From Nocardioides sp. J54 (GTDB taxonomy: Bacteria > Actinomycetota > Actinomycetes > Propionibacteriales > Nocardioidaceae), in the NCBI RefSeq assembly GCF_000519005.1, contig NZ_JAER01000016.1, positions 1 to 59,050 of the forward strand: 59,050 nucleotides of DNA. The letters are read 5' to 3'. This document shows positions 35,191 through 44,872 of this stretch, in pieces (positions within the stretch are counted from its first letter, which is position 1; every line of letters begins with the position of its first letter). The position numbers and the translations under genes are program-made. Under the pieces are notes generated by a model, which was given only the letters and a program-made list of their open reading frames with translations, was not told the origin of the DNA and ran no database searches.

Positions 35191-35816
35191 TCAGGTTCCG
35201 TTCCGGTGGTGGGCGGGTAGAGCCCGTGCTTGGTGATGTACTGCACGACGCCGTCCGGGACGAGGTACCAGATCGGCTGGCCGGCCCGCTGCCGCTCACG
35301 GCACTCGGTGGACGAGATCGCCAGCGCCGGCACCTCCACCATGGTCACACGGTCGTGCGGGATCTTCGCCAACGTCGCGGGGTCCATGTCCGCCCCGGGG
35401 CGCGTGCAGCCCACGAAGTGGGCGAGGTCGAAGACGTCGTCGGCGTCGCGCCAGCTGAAGATGTCGGTCAGCGCGTCGGCGCCGGTGATGAAGTACAGGT
35501 CGGCGTCCGGACGCTCCGTGCGCAGGTCGCGCAGCGTGTCGACGGTGTACGTCGGTCCGGCCCGGTCGATGTCGACGCGGCTGACCGTGAACCGCGGGTT
35601 CGCGGCGGTGGCGATCACCGTCATCAGGTAGCGGTGCTCGGCGGGCGAGACCTCGCGGTCGGCCTTCTGCCAGGGCTGGCCGGTGGGGACGAAGACGACC
35701 TCGTCGAGGTCGAACCACCCCTGGACCTCGGAGGCGGCCACCAGGTGGCCGTGGTGGATGGGGTCGAACGTGCCGCCCATCACCCCGATCCGGGTGCGGC
35801 CGTCGGCCCCTGGCAC
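35187..35816 (-). CDS. nadD: Nicotinate-nucleotide adenylyltransferase
   Basis: 209 residues. [20 protein letters not shown] near the N-terminus is the nucleotidyltransferase GxFDPxHxGH motif, and [14 protein letters not shown] near the C-terminus is the ISSTxxR motif. [10 protein letters not shown] and [15 protein letters not shown] are NadD-specific. It makes nicotinate adenine dinucleotide in NAD synthesis. The GTG at 35816 has AAGGGA 6 nt upstream; an earlier in-frame ATG lacks one. It is followed by rsfS with a 4-nt overlap. Confidence 0.95.
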   Translation of the reverse strand: MPGADGRTRIGVMGGTFDPIHHGHLVAASEVQGWFDLDEVVFVPTGQPWQKADREVSPAEHRYLMTVIATAANPRFTVSRVDIDRAGPTYTVDTLRDLRTERPDADLYFITGADALTDIFSWRDADDVFDLAHFVGCTRPGADMDPATLAKIPHDRVTMVEVPALAISSTECRERQRAGQPIWYLVPDGVVQYITKHGLYPPTTGTEPE

Positions 35817-35838
35817 TGCGGTCCCTTCGACCGGTGCG

Positions 35839-36006
35839 TCAGCTGTGCTCTCGGCCGCCGCCGAACCAGACCAGGCCGAGCAGCAGGAAGAGGAGGAAGG
35901 CCAGCACGCCGCCACCGACGAGCCACGGGTTCACGGCGGGCTCACCGCCGTGCTCCTCCGCGGCGCTGGCGACGGTGAGGGCGGCGAGGCTGATCTGGCT
36001 GAGCAT
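35839..36006 (-). CDS. Small single-pass membrane protein upstream of nadD
   Basis: 55 residues. A short N-terminus ([20 protein letters not shown]) is followed by one helix ([21 protein letters not shown]) and a short basic/acidic end. It may have a weak signal-like first part. No known domain. ATG 36006 is preceded by TACGAT and 6 nt, a leaderless-type promoter. It is 22 bp before nadD on the same strand, so the nadD operon may start here. Confidence 0.6.
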   Translation of the reverse strand: MLSQISLAALTVASAAEEHGGEPAVNPWLVGGGVLAFLLFLLLGLVWFGGGREHS

Positions 36007-36012
36007 GGCGGC

Positions 36013-36018
36013 ATCGTA
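36013..36018 (-). promoter_or_regulatory. Leaderless-type -10 box of the small membrane gene
   Basis: On the minus strand TACGAT, then GCCGCC, then ATG at 36006. This could drive the nadD-rsfS-phosphatase operon as well. Confidence 0.5.
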
Positions 36019-36081
36019 TCCGGTCCCCCGACGGCGTCCGACACGTGGCGCCCCACCAGCCGACAGCACCGACGGCCGGCG

Positions 36082-36543
36082 CTAGTGGATGGCGACGTCG
36101 ACGCCGAGGAAGAGGAACGTGAACCGGATGGTCCGGCCGAGCAGCACGGTCGGGATGAAGGCCCACAGGGGCATCCTGAGGATGCCGGCGAGCGCGGCCA
36201 TCGCGAGCAGCGGCGGCAGGCCGGCCGACGCGGCGAGGAACATGACGGCGACGCCGTACCAGGGCCGGCCCTGCATGCGGCCCATCCACTTGTCGTAGGT
36301 GGCCCTGACCTTCGGGGCGGAGAGCTTCTTCTGGGCCCACCGCGACTCCGAGCCCCGACGGGCGGCCTCGTAGACGACGACCTTGCCGACGGTGGCGCCG
36401 GCGCCGGCCGCGATGCCCAGGGCGATCGCGGCGGCGGTGGTGCGGTCAGAGGCCGCGGCGCCGACGATGTAGACCTCGATGGGGAGGAACGGGAGCAGCG
36501 CGGAGGCGAGGCTGAACGCGAAGGTCGTCAGCCACAGGATCAT
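36082..36543 (-). CDS. VTT/YqaA-like membrane protein
   Basis: 153 residues with about four hydrophobic segments. It opens MILWLTTFAFSLASALLPFL. GAGATVGKVVVYEAARRG is the glycine-rich loop seen in YqaA/DedA-related (VTT, SNARE-associated) proteins. ASAGLPPLLAMAALAGILRM and a final helix follow. Such proteins are proposed lipid scramblases or transporters. The start ATG overlaps the stop of the CDP-alcohol phosphatidyltransferase gene, so the two are coupled. This suggests handling of the lipid made by its neighbour. Confidence 0.72.
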   Translation of the reverse strand: MILWLTTFAFSLASALLPFLPIEVYIVGAAASDRTTAAAIALGIAAGAGATVGKVVVYEAARRGSESRWAQKKLSAPKVRATYDKWMGRMQGRPWYGVAVMFLAASAGLPPLLAMAALAGILRMPLWAFIPTVLLGRTIRFTFLFLGVDVAIH

Positions 36544-37208
36544 CCCGAGGCAGCCCTCTCGTGCTGGGGCACCGGGGCGTGCTCGGGCACCGGGACGCCG
36601 AGCTGGAGCAGCCAGCGCAGGGAGACGCACTTCAGCACCAGCAGGCCGACCGCGATGATCGTGCCGAGCCAGACCCAGCCGCTCACGAGCAGGATCACGG
36701 CGAAGGCGCCGGAGTTGGCGGCCTTGCCGACGCGCGACCAGTTCCAGAGGTAGATGCGGCGGTCGACGACGTGGAAGTAGTTGGGGCTGCGGATCGGCCA
36801 GGCGAGGAACGCCAGCGACAGGTACATGTCGATGACGATGAACTCGAAGAGGTAGATCCCGATCGGGATGCCGATCCAGGTCATCGGGTCGGTGTCGATC
36901 CAGCCGCCCGGCTGGAGCCAGATCAGGCCGACGTAGAGCGCGCCGCAGCTGAGCCGGTCGCACATCATGTCGACGACCGCGCCGATCCGGGTCTCGCAGT
37001 CGCGCCACCGGGCCCACTCGCCGTCGATGCTGTCACCGACCCAGTAGGTCACCAGGCCGATGACGATCCACGCCAGGCTCTCGTCGTACGCCGCCCACAC
37101 AGCGATCGCGAGCGTGATCGCGGTGCGGACGAAGGTGATGATCGTGGCTCCGGTGAAGAGCCTTTCGACGGAGGGATCGGCGTAGATCCGGTCCGGTGAG
37201 CCTGCCAT
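36540..37208 (-). CDS. CDP-alcohol phosphatidyltransferase
   Basis: 222 residues. SIDGEWARWRDCETRIGAV continuing to VDMMCDR fits DGxxAR-x8-GxxxDxxxD, the metal-binding signature of the family, which joins CDP-diacylglycerol (or a CDP-alcohol) to an alcohol acceptor. Several membrane helices surround it. The acceptor (glycerol phosphate, inositol phosphate, serine or other) cannot be told. ATG 37208 is the start. It is the first gene of a coupled pair with the VTT-like protein. Confidence 0.85.
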   Translation of the reverse strand: MAGSPDRIYADPSVERLFTGATIITFVRTAITLAIAVWAAYDESLAWIVIGLVTYWVGDSIDGEWARWRDCETRIGAVVDMMCDRLSCGALYVGLIWLQPGGWIDTDPMTWIGIPIGIYLFEFIVIDMYLSLAFLAWPIRSPNYFHVVDRRIYLWNWSRVGKAANSGAFAVILLVSGWVWLGTIIAVGLLVLKCVSLRWLLQLGVPVPEHAPVPQHERAASG

Positions 37209-37251
37209 GCCGCGAAACCTATCGTTGAGTCCCCCGGCGCGCCGGGACGGG

Positions 37252-38502
37252 TCAGCGGACGTGGCCGTCGCCGATGACGACGTACTTGGTCGACGTCATC
37301 TCCGGCAGGCCCATCGGACCGCGCGCGTGGAGCTTCTGGGTGCTGATCCCGATCTCGGCGCCGAACCCGAACTCGCCGCCGTCGGTGAACCGGGTGGAGG
37401 CGTTCACCAGCACCGCCGCGGAGTCGACCTCCGCGACGAACCGGCGGGCGGCTCCCTGGTCCTCGGTGACGATGGCGTCGGTGTGGCCGCTGGACCAGGT
37501 CCGGATGTGCTCGAGGGCGGCGTCGATGTCGGGGACGACCCGTGCGGCGATGTCGAGCGAGAGGTACTCGACGGCCCAGTCGTCGTCGGTCGCGGCCACG
37601 ACACCGTCGAGGGCGCCGAAGGCGTCGTCGCCGTGGACGGTGACGCCGGCCTCCTGCAGGGCGGCGGTGACCCGCGGCAGGAACTCCGCGGCGACATCGG
37701 CGTGCACGAGCAGGGACTCGGCCGCGTTGCAGACGCTGGTGCGGTGGGTCTTGGCGTTGAGGACGATCGGGAGCGCCTTGTCGAGGTCGGCGGCCCGGTC
37801 GACGTAGACGTGGCAGTTGCCCACGCCCGTCTCGATGACGGGCACGGTCGAGTCGTTGACGACCGACTGGATCAGGCCGGCACCACCGCGCGGGATGAGG
37901 ACGTCGACGAGGCCGCGGGCCCGCATCAACGCCCTGACGCTGTCGTGGGAGTCGCCGGGCACCAGCTGGACGACGTCGGCCTCCAGCCCCGAGGCGGTCA
38001 CGGCATCGCGCAGCACCGCCACGATCGCGGCGTTGCTGGACCGCGCCGAGGAGCTGCCGCGCAGCAGGACCGCGTTGCCGGACTTGAGGCAGATGCCGGC
38101 GGCGTCGGCGGTCACGTTGGGCCGGGCCTCGTAGATCATCCCGACGACCCCGAAGGGCACGCGGACCTGGCGCAGCTCGAGGCCGTTGGCCAGGACGCTG
38201 CCGCGGACCACCTCGCCGACGGGGTCGGCGAGGCCGGCGACGTCGCGCAGGCCCTGGGCCATGCCCTCGAGGCGCTCGTCGGTGAGCCGCAGCCGGTCGA
38301 TGATGTTGGCCGGGGTGCCGTCGGCCTCGGCCCGGGCGACGTCCTCGGCGTTGGCCGCGAGGACCTCCGGGGAGCGGTCGAGCAGGGCGTCGGCCATCGC
38401 GTGCAGCGTGGCGTCCTTCTGCGCCCGCGTCGCGAGGGCGAGCCCCCGGCTCGCGACCCGCGCCCGCTGGGCGACTTCACGTACGGCGGCCTCGGCACTC
38501 AT
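37252..38502 (-). CDS. proA: Gamma-glutamyl phosphate reductase
   Basis: 416 residues, aldehyde-dehydrogenase superfamily. [20 protein letters not shown] and [12 protein letters not shown] are ProA signatures. The catalytic cysteine is in [39 protein letters not shown] ends the domain. It makes glutamate-5-semialdehyde for proline synthesis. proB is often adjacent in actinobacteria but is not in this window. The gene stands alone, between the phosphatidyltransferase pair and the PLD-like gene. Confidence 0.97.
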   Translation of the reverse strand: MSAEAAVREVAQRARVASRGLALATRAQKDATLHAMADALLDRSPEVLAANAEDVARAEADGTPANIIDRLRLTDERLEGMAQGLRDVAGLADPVGEVVRGSVLANGLELRQVRVPFGVVGMIYEARPNVTADAAGICLKSGNAVLLRGSSSARSSNAAIVAVLRDAVTASGLEADVVQLVPGDSHDSVRALMRARGLVDVLIPRGGAGLIQSVVNDSTVPVIETGVGNCHVYVDRAADLDKALPIVLNAKTHRTSVCNAAESLLVHADVAAEFLPRVTAALQEAGVTVHGDDAFGALDGVVAATDDDWAVEYLSLDIAARVVPDIDAALEHIRTWSSGHTDAIVTEDQGAARRFVAEVDSAAVLVNASTRFTDGGEFGFGAEIGISTQKLHARGPMGLPEMTSTKYVVIGDGHVR

Positions 38503-38539
38503 GGCTCAAGGATAGGGCGCCGAGCGCCGGCGCCGCCCG

Positions 38540-39862
38540 TCAGGCGCAGGGGCGGGACGTCGGCTCGGGACCGACGCGGTGGGTGGCCCGGGGGCTCTTC
38601 CACATCCGCATGAACATGCGGTCGTACTCGCGGGTGACCAGGGCGCCGTGCAGCTCCAGGGTGACCTCGTCGCTGCCCAGCCCGGGCGGCGACCAGTTCT
38701 CGGACCCGGTCCAGACCAGCCGGTCGCCACGTCCGCGGTAGGAGCCGTTGACCGTGACGTACTTGAGGTGCGAGTAGCAGCTGGGCCCGTAGACGATCTT
38801 GTCCGGGTCGGAGGTCGACGTCCGCGGCCCCCAGTCCCAGTCGGCCGACTTCACGGGGATCCCCGCACGCTTCAGGATCCGCACGACCTCCTTGCTCATC
38901 AGGGAGCCGATGACGCGGACCCGGCAGCCGTTCCCCTTCTTCCGCGCGAGCAGGCCCGCGAGCCGCTCCCCCCGCCGGGCGTACCAGGCGCGCATGTTGA
39001 CGGTGACGACCGTCCGGCCCGCGGCGTTGCCGAAGCCCTCGGGCGCGCGGCAGCCGACGTCCTGCAGCCGGCGGTACGGCGCGTCCGTGACCGCCCTGCC
39101 GACGGTGGTGCGCCCCGGGGTGCTGGTGCCCGGCCGCTGGAAGAAGGCCGAGACCTCCTCGCTGGAGAAGGTCACCCGCCGGGGAGAGGCGGCACGGTCC
39201 CGGCGCATCTCGTCGAACAGCTTCCACCACGCGGTGAACAGCCCGTCGTTGCCCGCGATGGCGACCGAGTCGTTCCACTGCCCGTGCACGGCTGGTCCGG
39301 CGAGGTTGGCCGAGCTGCTGATGAACAGCCGCCTGGCGGTGCCGGTGCGGGTGAAGGAGTAGATCTTCAGGTGCATGTTGCCGCCGGGGCTGCTGTTGCG
39401 GCAGGCCCGCTTGCAGACGTAGAGGAAGCTGGTCCGGGCGGGGTTCTTGCCGATCGCCCGCTGCACCCTCGCCTCGAGCCGGCCGACCAGGTTGGCGTTC
39501 ACGATGACCTGGACCCTCACACCGCGGCGGTGGGCACGGATCAGCTTGTCGGCGCTGGCCTTGAGACCGAGGTTGTAGGTCGCGATCCGGATCGTCTCGC
39601 CGCGCGGGGTGTGGTCGATCGCGGCGTTGATCCGCCGCGCGATGACGGTGCGCTCGGCCCGGGTGCCGATCGGCCAGTTGAAGGTGATGCCGGTGTAGGG
39701 GGTCCACGGCGCCCGGGCACGCGGCACCTCCCCCTGTGCCGGCGCCGCCTCGGGCTCGGCGGACGCCGGCGGCACCGCCGCGAGCAGGCCGAGGGCGACG
39801 ACGAGGACGGCGAGCACCGCGACCAGGGGCACGGGACCGGGGCGGCGCGGCACATCTTCCAT
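38540..39862 (-). CDS. Secreted phospholipase-D-like protein with variant HKD motifs
   Basis: 440 residues. Residues 1-35 are a signal peptide (basic start, long hydrophobic core, ASA-E cleavage site). Two PLD half-repeats follow. The first core is NMHLKIYSFTRTG with the downstream SSSANL; the second is YSHLKYVTVNGS with VWTGSENWS. Both keep His and Lys of HxK, but the Asp usually found six residues after His is not at its place (T or N is there). The His pair needed for catalysis is retained. Substrate unknown: phospholipid, or another phosphodiester. It is divergent from the lysyl oxidase gene across an AT-rich promoter region. Confidence 0.82.
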   Translation of the reverse strand: MEDVPRRPGPVPLVAVLAVLVVALGLLAAVPPASAEPEAAPAQGEVPRARAPWTPYTGITFNWPIGTRAERTVIARRINAAIDHTPRGETIRIATYNLGLKASADKLIRAHRRGVRVQVIVNANLVGRLEARVQRAIGKNPARTSFLYVCKRACRNSSPGGNMHLKIYSFTRTGTARRLFISSSANLAGPAVHGQWNDSVAIAGNDGLFTAWWKLFDEMRRDRAASPRRVTFSSEEVSAFFQRPGTSTPGRTTVGRAVTDAPYRRLQDVGCRAPEGFGNAAGRTVVTVNMRAWYARRGERLAGLLARKKGNGCRVRVIGSLMSKEVVRILKRAGIPVKSADWDWGPRTSTSDPDKIVYGPSCYSHLKYVTVNGSYRGRGDRLVWTGSENWSPPGLGSDEVTLELHGALVTREYDRMFMRMWKSPRATHRVGPEPTSRPCA

Positions 39863-39870
39863 GAATGCAA

Positions 39871-39898
39871 GGTATATCTATTGACTTACTGATTCCAA
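39871..39898 (-). promoter_or_regulatory. Promoter of the PLD-like gene
   Basis: On the minus strand TTGGAA (39893-39898), 16 bp, TATACC (39871-39876) lie just before the ATG at 39862. The surrounding 40 bp are the most AT-rich stretch of the window. On the plus strand the same patch contains TTGACT (39881-39886), a possible -35 for the lysyl oxidase gene. Confidence 0.6.
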
Positions 39899-39984
39899 CG
39901 CGGCATCTCCCGTTCGCAACCAAATGGGGGCCGCGCGCGTCAGGATCAGCGGGGGACCCCCGACCCGACCGAGAGGAACAACCC

Positions 39985-41475
39985 GTGAAGCTCCGACCCG
40001 GCGTGACCGTCGCCGCGCTCGCCACCGCGACGCTCACCGCGCTCACCACGCTCACCGCACCCACCGCGCCGGCCGCCCCCGGGCCGGCCCGCGCGGCCGA
40101 GGAACCCTCGTCGCCCGTCGCCCTGACCGGCGCCCCGGTCGTCGAGGTCGGCAACTACGACGGTTTCCTCTACGGCGACATCGGCCTCAACCTGGTGGCC
40201 CGCGACCAGGCCTTCGAGGTCCGCGCCCACCGCACGAAGTGGATCGACCAGATCGAGACGTACTGGCAGTCGCCGAACGGCCCGGTGCAGATCCCGGCTG
40301 GCCCGAACGACCGCTGGGACGCGCTCGACAACTTCATCGTGCTCGAGATCCGGCGGGCCAAGGACGGGGAGCTGGTCCGCACCCGGCGCCTCGACGTGTG
40401 CCTGAACCAGTGGAACACCCAGCGCAGCCACCCGGACGCACCGCTGCGCTCGCCATACCCCATGTGGTGCCCCGCCAACCCGTTCACCAAGGGCTCGGTC
40501 CAGGGCATCCAGCAGGGCTGGATCAGCAACATCGACATCAGCGAGAGCCGGCTGCGCCTGCCCCGCGGCAGGTACGACGTGACGGCCCGGATCGCCAACC
40601 GCTACGTCTCCACCCTCGGCATCGCCCCGGACGACGCCCGCCGCAAGTACCGGCTGGTGGTCACCAGGCCCAGTGACGACGACTACTACTACTACGGCCG
40701 GCGCGACCACGGCACGACGTCGACGCGCCTGCGGCCCGCAGCGGTGAAGCCGCGGGCGAAGCAGGCCGGCGCGCCGACCGACGCCGTCCCGGACCTCCGG
40801 TCGCTGCCGGCCTTCAGCATGCGCCTGTCGCCCAACAAGAAGTACCTGCGCTTCTCGGCGACGGTGTGGAACGCCGGTGACGGCCCGCTGGTCGTCGACG
40901 GCTTCCGGCGCGGGACGCAGGACGTCATGGACGCCTTCCAGTACTTCATCGACTCCGAGGGCAACCAGACCGGCTACCGCCAGGTCGGCACGATGATCTG
41001 GCACAAGGCCCCCAGCCACAACCACTGGCACTTCAAGGACTTCGCGAAGTACTCGCTGCTCAACGCGGACAAGACCGAGGTGGTCGTCTCGCGCAAGGAG
41101 TCGTTCTGCCTGGCCAACACCGACGCGGTGGACTACACCGTGCCCGGGGCGGACTGGCAGCCCGAGAACACCGACCTGCACACCTCCTGCGGCGACCAGT
41201 CGTCGATCTCGCTGCGGGAGGTCCTCTCCCCCGGCTCCGGCGACACCTACGAGCAGTTCCGCGCCGGCCAGGCCTTCCGGGTCGACAACCTCCCCAACGG
41301 CATCTACTACATCGCCGTCGAGGGCAACCCGAACCGCAACCTGGTCGAGTCGAACACCGGCAACAACCGGGCCCTGCGCAAGGTGAAGCTCAGCGGCAAG
41401 GGCGCCAACCGGAAGCTCAGCTTCTACCGGGTCGGCATCATCGACGACCGCGGCTACGGCTCCGAGGAGCACTGA
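39985..41475 (+). CDS. Bacterial lysyl oxidase-family protein, secreted
   Basis: 496 residues. An alanine/threonine-rich signal peptide (about 1-38) precedes the mature part. [20 protein letters not shown] around 338-357 has His345, His347 and His349, the copper-binding core of lysyl oxidases (WxHxH type). [16 protein letters not shown] and [27 protein letters not shown] continue the family domain. An N-terminal domain of about 200 residues with [13 protein letters not shown] is extra. Lysyl oxidases are copper amine oxidases that form a lysyl-tyrosyl quinone and crosslink proteins. The bacterial role is not well defined. GTG 39985 has GAGAGG upstream. Confidence 0.85.
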   Translation: MKLRPGVTVAALATATLTALTTLTAPTAPAAPGPARAAEEPSSPVALTGAPVVEVGNYDGFLYGDIGLNLVARDQAFEVRAHRTKWIDQIETYWQSPNGPVQIPAGPNDRWDALDNFIVLEIRRAKDGELVRTRRLDVCLNQWNTQRSHPDAPLRSPYPMWCPANPFTKGSVQGIQQGWISNIDISESRLRLPRGRYDVTARIANRYVSTLGIAPDDARRKYRLVVTRPSDDDYYYYGRRDHGTTSTRLRPAAVKPRAKQAGAPTDAVPDLRSLPAFSMRLSPNKKYLRFSATVWNAGDGPLVVDGFRRGTQDVMDAFQYFIDSEGNQTGYRQVGTMIWHKAPSHNHWHFKDFAKYSLLNADKTEVVVSRKESFCLANTDAVDYTVPGADWQPENTDLHTSCGDQSSISLREVLSPGSGDTYEQFRAGQAFRVDNLPNGIYYIAVEGNPNRNLVESNTGNNRALRKVKLSGKGANRKLSFYRVGIIDDRGYGSEEH

Positions 41476-41502
41476 GCCCCACCGGGCACGACCCGTGGAA
41501 CG

Positions 41503-41542
41503 GCGAACGCCGCGGACACCATCCGGTGTCCGCGGCGTTCGC
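41503..41542. terminator. Bidirectional terminator between lysyl oxidase and etfA
   Basis: An 18-bp perfect stem (41503-41520 with 41525-41542) and an ATCC loop between two convergent genes. It is the longest simple hairpin in the window. Confidence 0.88.
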
Positions 41543-41560
41543 GTCGGGGCAGAGCCTCGC

Positions 41561-42523
41561 TCAGCCCTTGCGCTTCTCGATCTCGGCGGTCACGGCCGGG
41601 AGGACCGTGTGGAGGTCGCCCACGACGCCGAAGTCGACGAGCTCGAAGATCGGGGCCTCCTCGTCCTTGTTGACGGCCACGATCGTCTTCGAGGTCTGCA
41701 TGCCGGCGCGGTGCTGGATCGCACCCGAGATGCCGTTCGCGACGTACAGCTGCGGTGAGACCACCTTGCCGGTCTGGCCGACCTGGAAGGTGTGCGGCTT
41801 CCAGCCGGAGTCGACGGCGGCACGCGAGGCGCCCACGGCAGCACCGAGGGCGTCGGCGAGGGCCTCGACCGCGGTGAAGTCACCGCCGGTGCCACGACCA
41901 CCGGAGACCACGATGGCGGCCTCGGTGAGCTCGGGGCGGCCGGTGGACTGGCGCGGCTGGGCGGCGACGATCTGCGCGGTCTTCGCGGCGTCGGAGATCC
42001 GCGCGGCGAACTCCTCGACGGCGCCGGCGCCGGCACCCTCCTCCGGAGCGGCGGCGTTGGGCTTGACCGCGATGATCGGCGTACCCTTGACGACCTTGGC
42101 GTCGACGGTGAAGTTGCCGGCGAACACCGACTGGGTGGTGACGATGTCCTCACCCTCCACCTTGACGTCGACGGCGTCGGTGATCAGGCCCGAGGAGAGC
42201 TTGATCGACAGGCGGCCGGCGATCTCCTTGCCCTCGGCCGAGGCCGGGATGAGGATCGCGGCGGGCGAGGTCTTCTCGGCCAGCTGCTGCAGCACCTCGG
42301 CCTTGGGGGCCACGAGGTAACCCTTGATCTCCGTGTCGTCGACGACGTAGACCTTGTCGGCACCGTAGGCCTTGACGGCGTCGGCGACGGCGGCGGACTT
42401 GTCCGCACCGCCGATGAAGACGGCCGAGGGCGAGCCGATCCGCTTGGCGATCGCCAGCAGCTCGTAGGTGGGCTTGCGGACAGCGCCGTCGACGTGGTCG
42501 ACGAGAACCAGGACTTCAGACAT
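41561..42523 (-). CDS. etfA: Electron transfer flavoprotein alpha subunit
   Basis: 320 residues. The N-terminal half is the Rossmann-like domain with [17 protein letters not shown]. The C-terminal half binds [33 protein letters not shown] and [12 protein letters not shown] are the ETF alpha signature. It forms a heterodimer with EtfB and passes electrons from acyl-CoA dehydrogenases to the quinone pool through ETF-QO. It follows etfB by 24 bp on the same strand and ends at a strong terminator. Confidence 0.97.
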   Translation of the reverse strand: MSEVLVLVDHVDGAVRKPTYELLAIAKRIGSPSAVFIGGADKSAAVADAVKAYGADKVYVVDDTEIKGYLVAPKAEVLQQLAEKTSPAAILIPASAEGKEIAGRLSIKLSSGLITDAVDVKVEGEDIVTTQSVFAGNFTVDAKVVKGTPIIAVKPNAAAPEEGAGAGAVEEFAARISDAAKTAQIVAAQPRQSTGRPELTEAAIVVSGGRGTGGDFTAVEALADALGAAVGASRAAVDSGWKPHTFQVGQTGKVVSPQLYVANGISGAIQHRAGMQTSKTIVAVNKDEEAPIFELVDFGVVGDLHTVLPAVTAEIEKRKG

Positions 42524-42547
42524 GTTGTTTCTGCTCCTCAGCGCTTC

Positions 42548-43348
42548 TCAGATGAACTTCTTCGACGCGAGGAACTCGACCAGCGCGGTGGCGCCCGAGC
42601 CGTCCTCGTCCTTGACGATCTCGCCGGCGGTGCGCGGCGGGCGGGCCGCGGTGGCCTCGACCTTCGTCCACGCAGCGTCCAGGCCGACCTCGGAGGCGTC
42701 GACGCCGATGTCGGCGAGCGAGAGCGTCTCCAGCGGCTTCTTCTTCGCGGCCATGATGCCCTTGAACGACGGGTAGCGGGCCTCGCCCGACTGGTCGGTC
42801 ACGGACAGGACCAGCGGCAGGGTGCCGCCGATGACCTCGGTGGCGGTGTCGCCGTCACGCTTGATGCGGACCTGGTCGCCCTGGGTCTCCACCACGGCGG
42901 CGAGGGTGACCTGCGGCAGGTTGAGCCGCTCGGCGAGCATCGCCGGGACGACGCTCATGCCGCCGTCGGTCGACGCGAGGCCACCGACGACGAGCTCCGG
43001 GACGCCGATCTTCTCGATCGCCTTGGCGAGCACCAGCGACGTCGCGGCGGCGTCGGAGCCGGCGATGGCGTCGTCCTGCACGTGGACGGCCTTGTCGGCG
43101 CCCATCTGCAGGGCCTTGCGCACGGCGGCCTCGGCCTCGGCCGGGCCCACGGTCAGCGCGGTGACGGTGATCTCCTCGTCGGCGCGCTTCTCCTTGATCT
43201 GGAGAGCCTGCTCGACGGCGTACTCGTCGAGCTCCGACAGCAGACCGTCGACACCCACGCGGTCGACGGTGTTGTCCGCCTCGAACTTCCGGTCACCCGT
43301 CGCGTCCGGGACGTACTTCACAAGGACGACAATGTTGGAGAGAGTCAT
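42548..43348 (-). CDS. etfB: Electron transfer flavoprotein beta subunit
   Basis: 266 residues. VLVKYVPDATGDRKFEADN at the start, VELDEYAVEQALQIKE-like region with ALQMGADKAVHVQDD, and VVGGLASTDGGMSVVPAMLA are EtfB features. ARYPSFKGIMAAKKKP is the recognition-loop signature. It binds AMP and partners with EtfA. The ATG at 43348 fits the conserved N-terminus; a longer frame runs upstream without support. It is the first gene of the etfBA operon, with a candidate promoter about 100 bp upstream. Confidence 0.97.
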   Translation of the reverse strand: MTLSNIVVLVKYVPDATGDRKFEADNTVDRVGVDGLLSELDEYAVEQALQIKEKRADEEITVTALTVGPAEAEAAVRKALQMGADKAVHVQDDAIAGSDAAATSLVLAKAIEKIGVPELVVGGLASTDGGMSVVPAMLAERLNLPQVTLAAVVETQGDQVRIKRDGDTATEVIGGTLPLVLSVTDQSGEARYPSFKGIMAAKKKPLETLSLADIGVDASEVGLDAAWTKVEATAARPPRTAGEIVKDEDGSGATALVEFLASKKFI

Positions 43349-43446
43349 GGTTGTGGCCGGACCGGCCCCTTCCTGTGCTTCGTGATTCCCCGCAGCGTGG
43401 CCCGCGGCGGGGAGCAACTGAGGTCCGTTGCCGGACAGCGTCTTGC

Positions 43447-43475
43447 AGGTTACCGTCCGGTCACGGCGGTCGGAA
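43447..43475 (-). promoter_or_regulatory. Candidate promoter of etfBA
   Basis: On the minus strand TTCCGA (43470-43475), 17 bp, TAACCT (43447-43452), about 100 bp before etfB. The -35 is a weak match. Confidence 0.4.
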
Positions 43476-43524
43476 TCCGCGTCTCAGTGGATTCCCTCAC
43501 ACCGGCGCGGTGCGCCGTGGTGGG

Positions 43525-43968
43525 TCAGGGTCGCAGGATGCGCTCGAGCGCCCGGCCGACCACCAGGTAGACGACGCAGGCGATCCCGTAGTTGAACAGC
43601 GCCGTCTTGACCGCGCCGTTCGGGTCCTCGAAGGCCTTCACCGGGTTGTCCAGGTCGAAGAACCCGAGGTCGAAGGTGTCGGCGAGGTCGCGGACGGCCT
43701 GGACCAGGCTGTTCTCCTCGTTCGCCTCGAGGGCGTAGGAGAAGGCGGCCGCGGCCAGCACGAGGGCGAGGGTCACGCAGATGATCCAGACCACCCGGGC
43801 TGCGTTGTCCCGCACCCGGGCCAGCACCAGCGAGCGGCTGCCCGAGGTCGTGCCCGTGGGCTCGGCCGAGCTGGTGGGCTCGTCGGCGTCGGCGTCGGCC
43901 TTGTGCTCTCCCGGCATCTCGTCCCCTGTCCCTTCTGTCCCTCGCTCGGCGCTGTCGTCCCCGGACAT
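43525..43968 (-). CDS. Two-helix membrane protein of unknown function
   Basis: 147 residues. An acidic, Ser/Thr/Glu-rich cytoplasmic N-terminus (1-50) precedes a helix (VVWIICVTLALVLAAAAFSYA) and a loop, ANEENSLVQAVRDLADTFDL. A second helix (YGIACVVYLVVGRALERIL) lies near the C-terminus. No known domain. The loop segment FFDLDNPVKAFEDPNGAVK resembles that of other uncharacterised actinobacterial proteins of this size. It starts 5 bp after the enoyl-CoA hydratase stop, so it is the second gene of that operon. Confidence 0.72.
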   Translation of the reverse strand: MSGDDSAERGTEGTGDEMPGEHKADADADEPTSSAEPTGTTSGSRSLVLARVRDNAARVVWIICVTLALVLAAAAFSYALEANEENSLVQAVRDLADTFDLGFFDLDNPVKAFEDPNGAVKTALFNYGIACVVYLVVGRALERILRP

Positions 43969-43973
43969 GCCGG

Positions 43974-44759
43974 TCACCGACCTTCGAAGGTGGCCTTGCC
44001 CGGGCCGTTCTCGACGAACGACGCCATCCCGGTCCGGCTGTCCTGCGTGGCGAAGACGGCGGAGAAGTGCTGCCGCTCGATCTGCAGGCCGGTCTCGATG
44101 TCGACCTCGAGGCCGCGGTCGACGGACTCCTTGATCGCGCGCAGGGCGTAGGGCGCGGCGGTGGCGAACTTGGCGGCCCAGGCCCGCGCCTCGTCGTACA
44201 CGTCGGCGGCGGGCAGGACCCGGTCGACCAGGCCGATCGACAGCGCCTCCTCCGCCTTGACGAAGCGGCCGGTGAACAGCAGGTCCTTGGCGGTGCTGGG
44301 GCCGACCAGGCGCGGCAGGCGCTGGGTGCCTCCGGCGCCGGGGATGATGCCCAGCAGGATCTCGGGCTGGCCGAGCACGGCGTTGTCGGCGGCGTAGCGG
44401 ACGTCGGCCGCCATCGCCAGCTCGCAGCCGCCGCCCAGCGCGTAGCCGTTGACGGCCGCGATGACGGGCTTGGGGATGCGGGCGATCGAGTTGACCGCGT
44501 TCTGGAGCTTCTCGACCCGGTCGACCATGTCCGTGTAGGACATGCCGGCCATCTCCTTGACGTCGTTGCCGGCGGCGAACACCTTCTCCCCACCCCAGAG
44601 CACGACCGCACGGATGTCGGCACGGTCGGTGCACTCGGCCGCAGCGAGCGAGAGCTCGTCCTGGACCTGGAGGCTGATGGCGTTCATGGTCTTCGGTCGG
44701 TCGAGCCGGATCGTCGCGACGCCGTCGGCGACCTCGAGGCGAACGAATTCGCTGGTCAT
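43974..44759 (-). CDS. Enoyl-CoA hydratase (crotonase family)
   Basis: 261 residues. IRLDRPKTMNAISLQVQDEL opens the fold, FAAGNDVKEMAG is the oxyanion-hole segment, and GGCELAMAADVRYAADNAVL with QPEILLGIIPGAGGTQRL provide both catalytic glutamates. It hydrates trans-2-enoyl-CoA in beta-oxidation. The ATG at 44759 has GAGGGAGC upstream. The gene is near etfBA, which would accept electrons from the preceding dehydrogenase step, and is divergent from glgX. Confidence 0.95.
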   Translation of the reverse strand: MTSEFVRLEVADGVATIRLDRPKTMNAISLQVQDELSLAAAECTDRADIRAVVLWGGEKVFAAGNDVKEMAGMSYTDMVDRVEKLQNAVNSIARIPKPVIAAVNGYALGGGCELAMAADVRYAADNAVLGQPEILLGIIPGAGGTQRLPRLVGPSTAKDLLFTGRFVKAEEALSIGLVDRVLPAADVYDEARAWAAKFATAAPYALRAIKESVDRGLEVDIETGLQIERQHFSAVFATQDSRTGMASFVENGPGKATFEGR

Positions 44760-44872
44760 CTGCTCCCTCTCGGTGGGTCTCGGGGTTGGGCCCCCGTCCC
44801 GCATTCTGCCGCTACCCGCTCGCGCGGGTGACATGAACCCTCCAGTTCGGCGGGTCCTCCCCGGCGGCGCGG

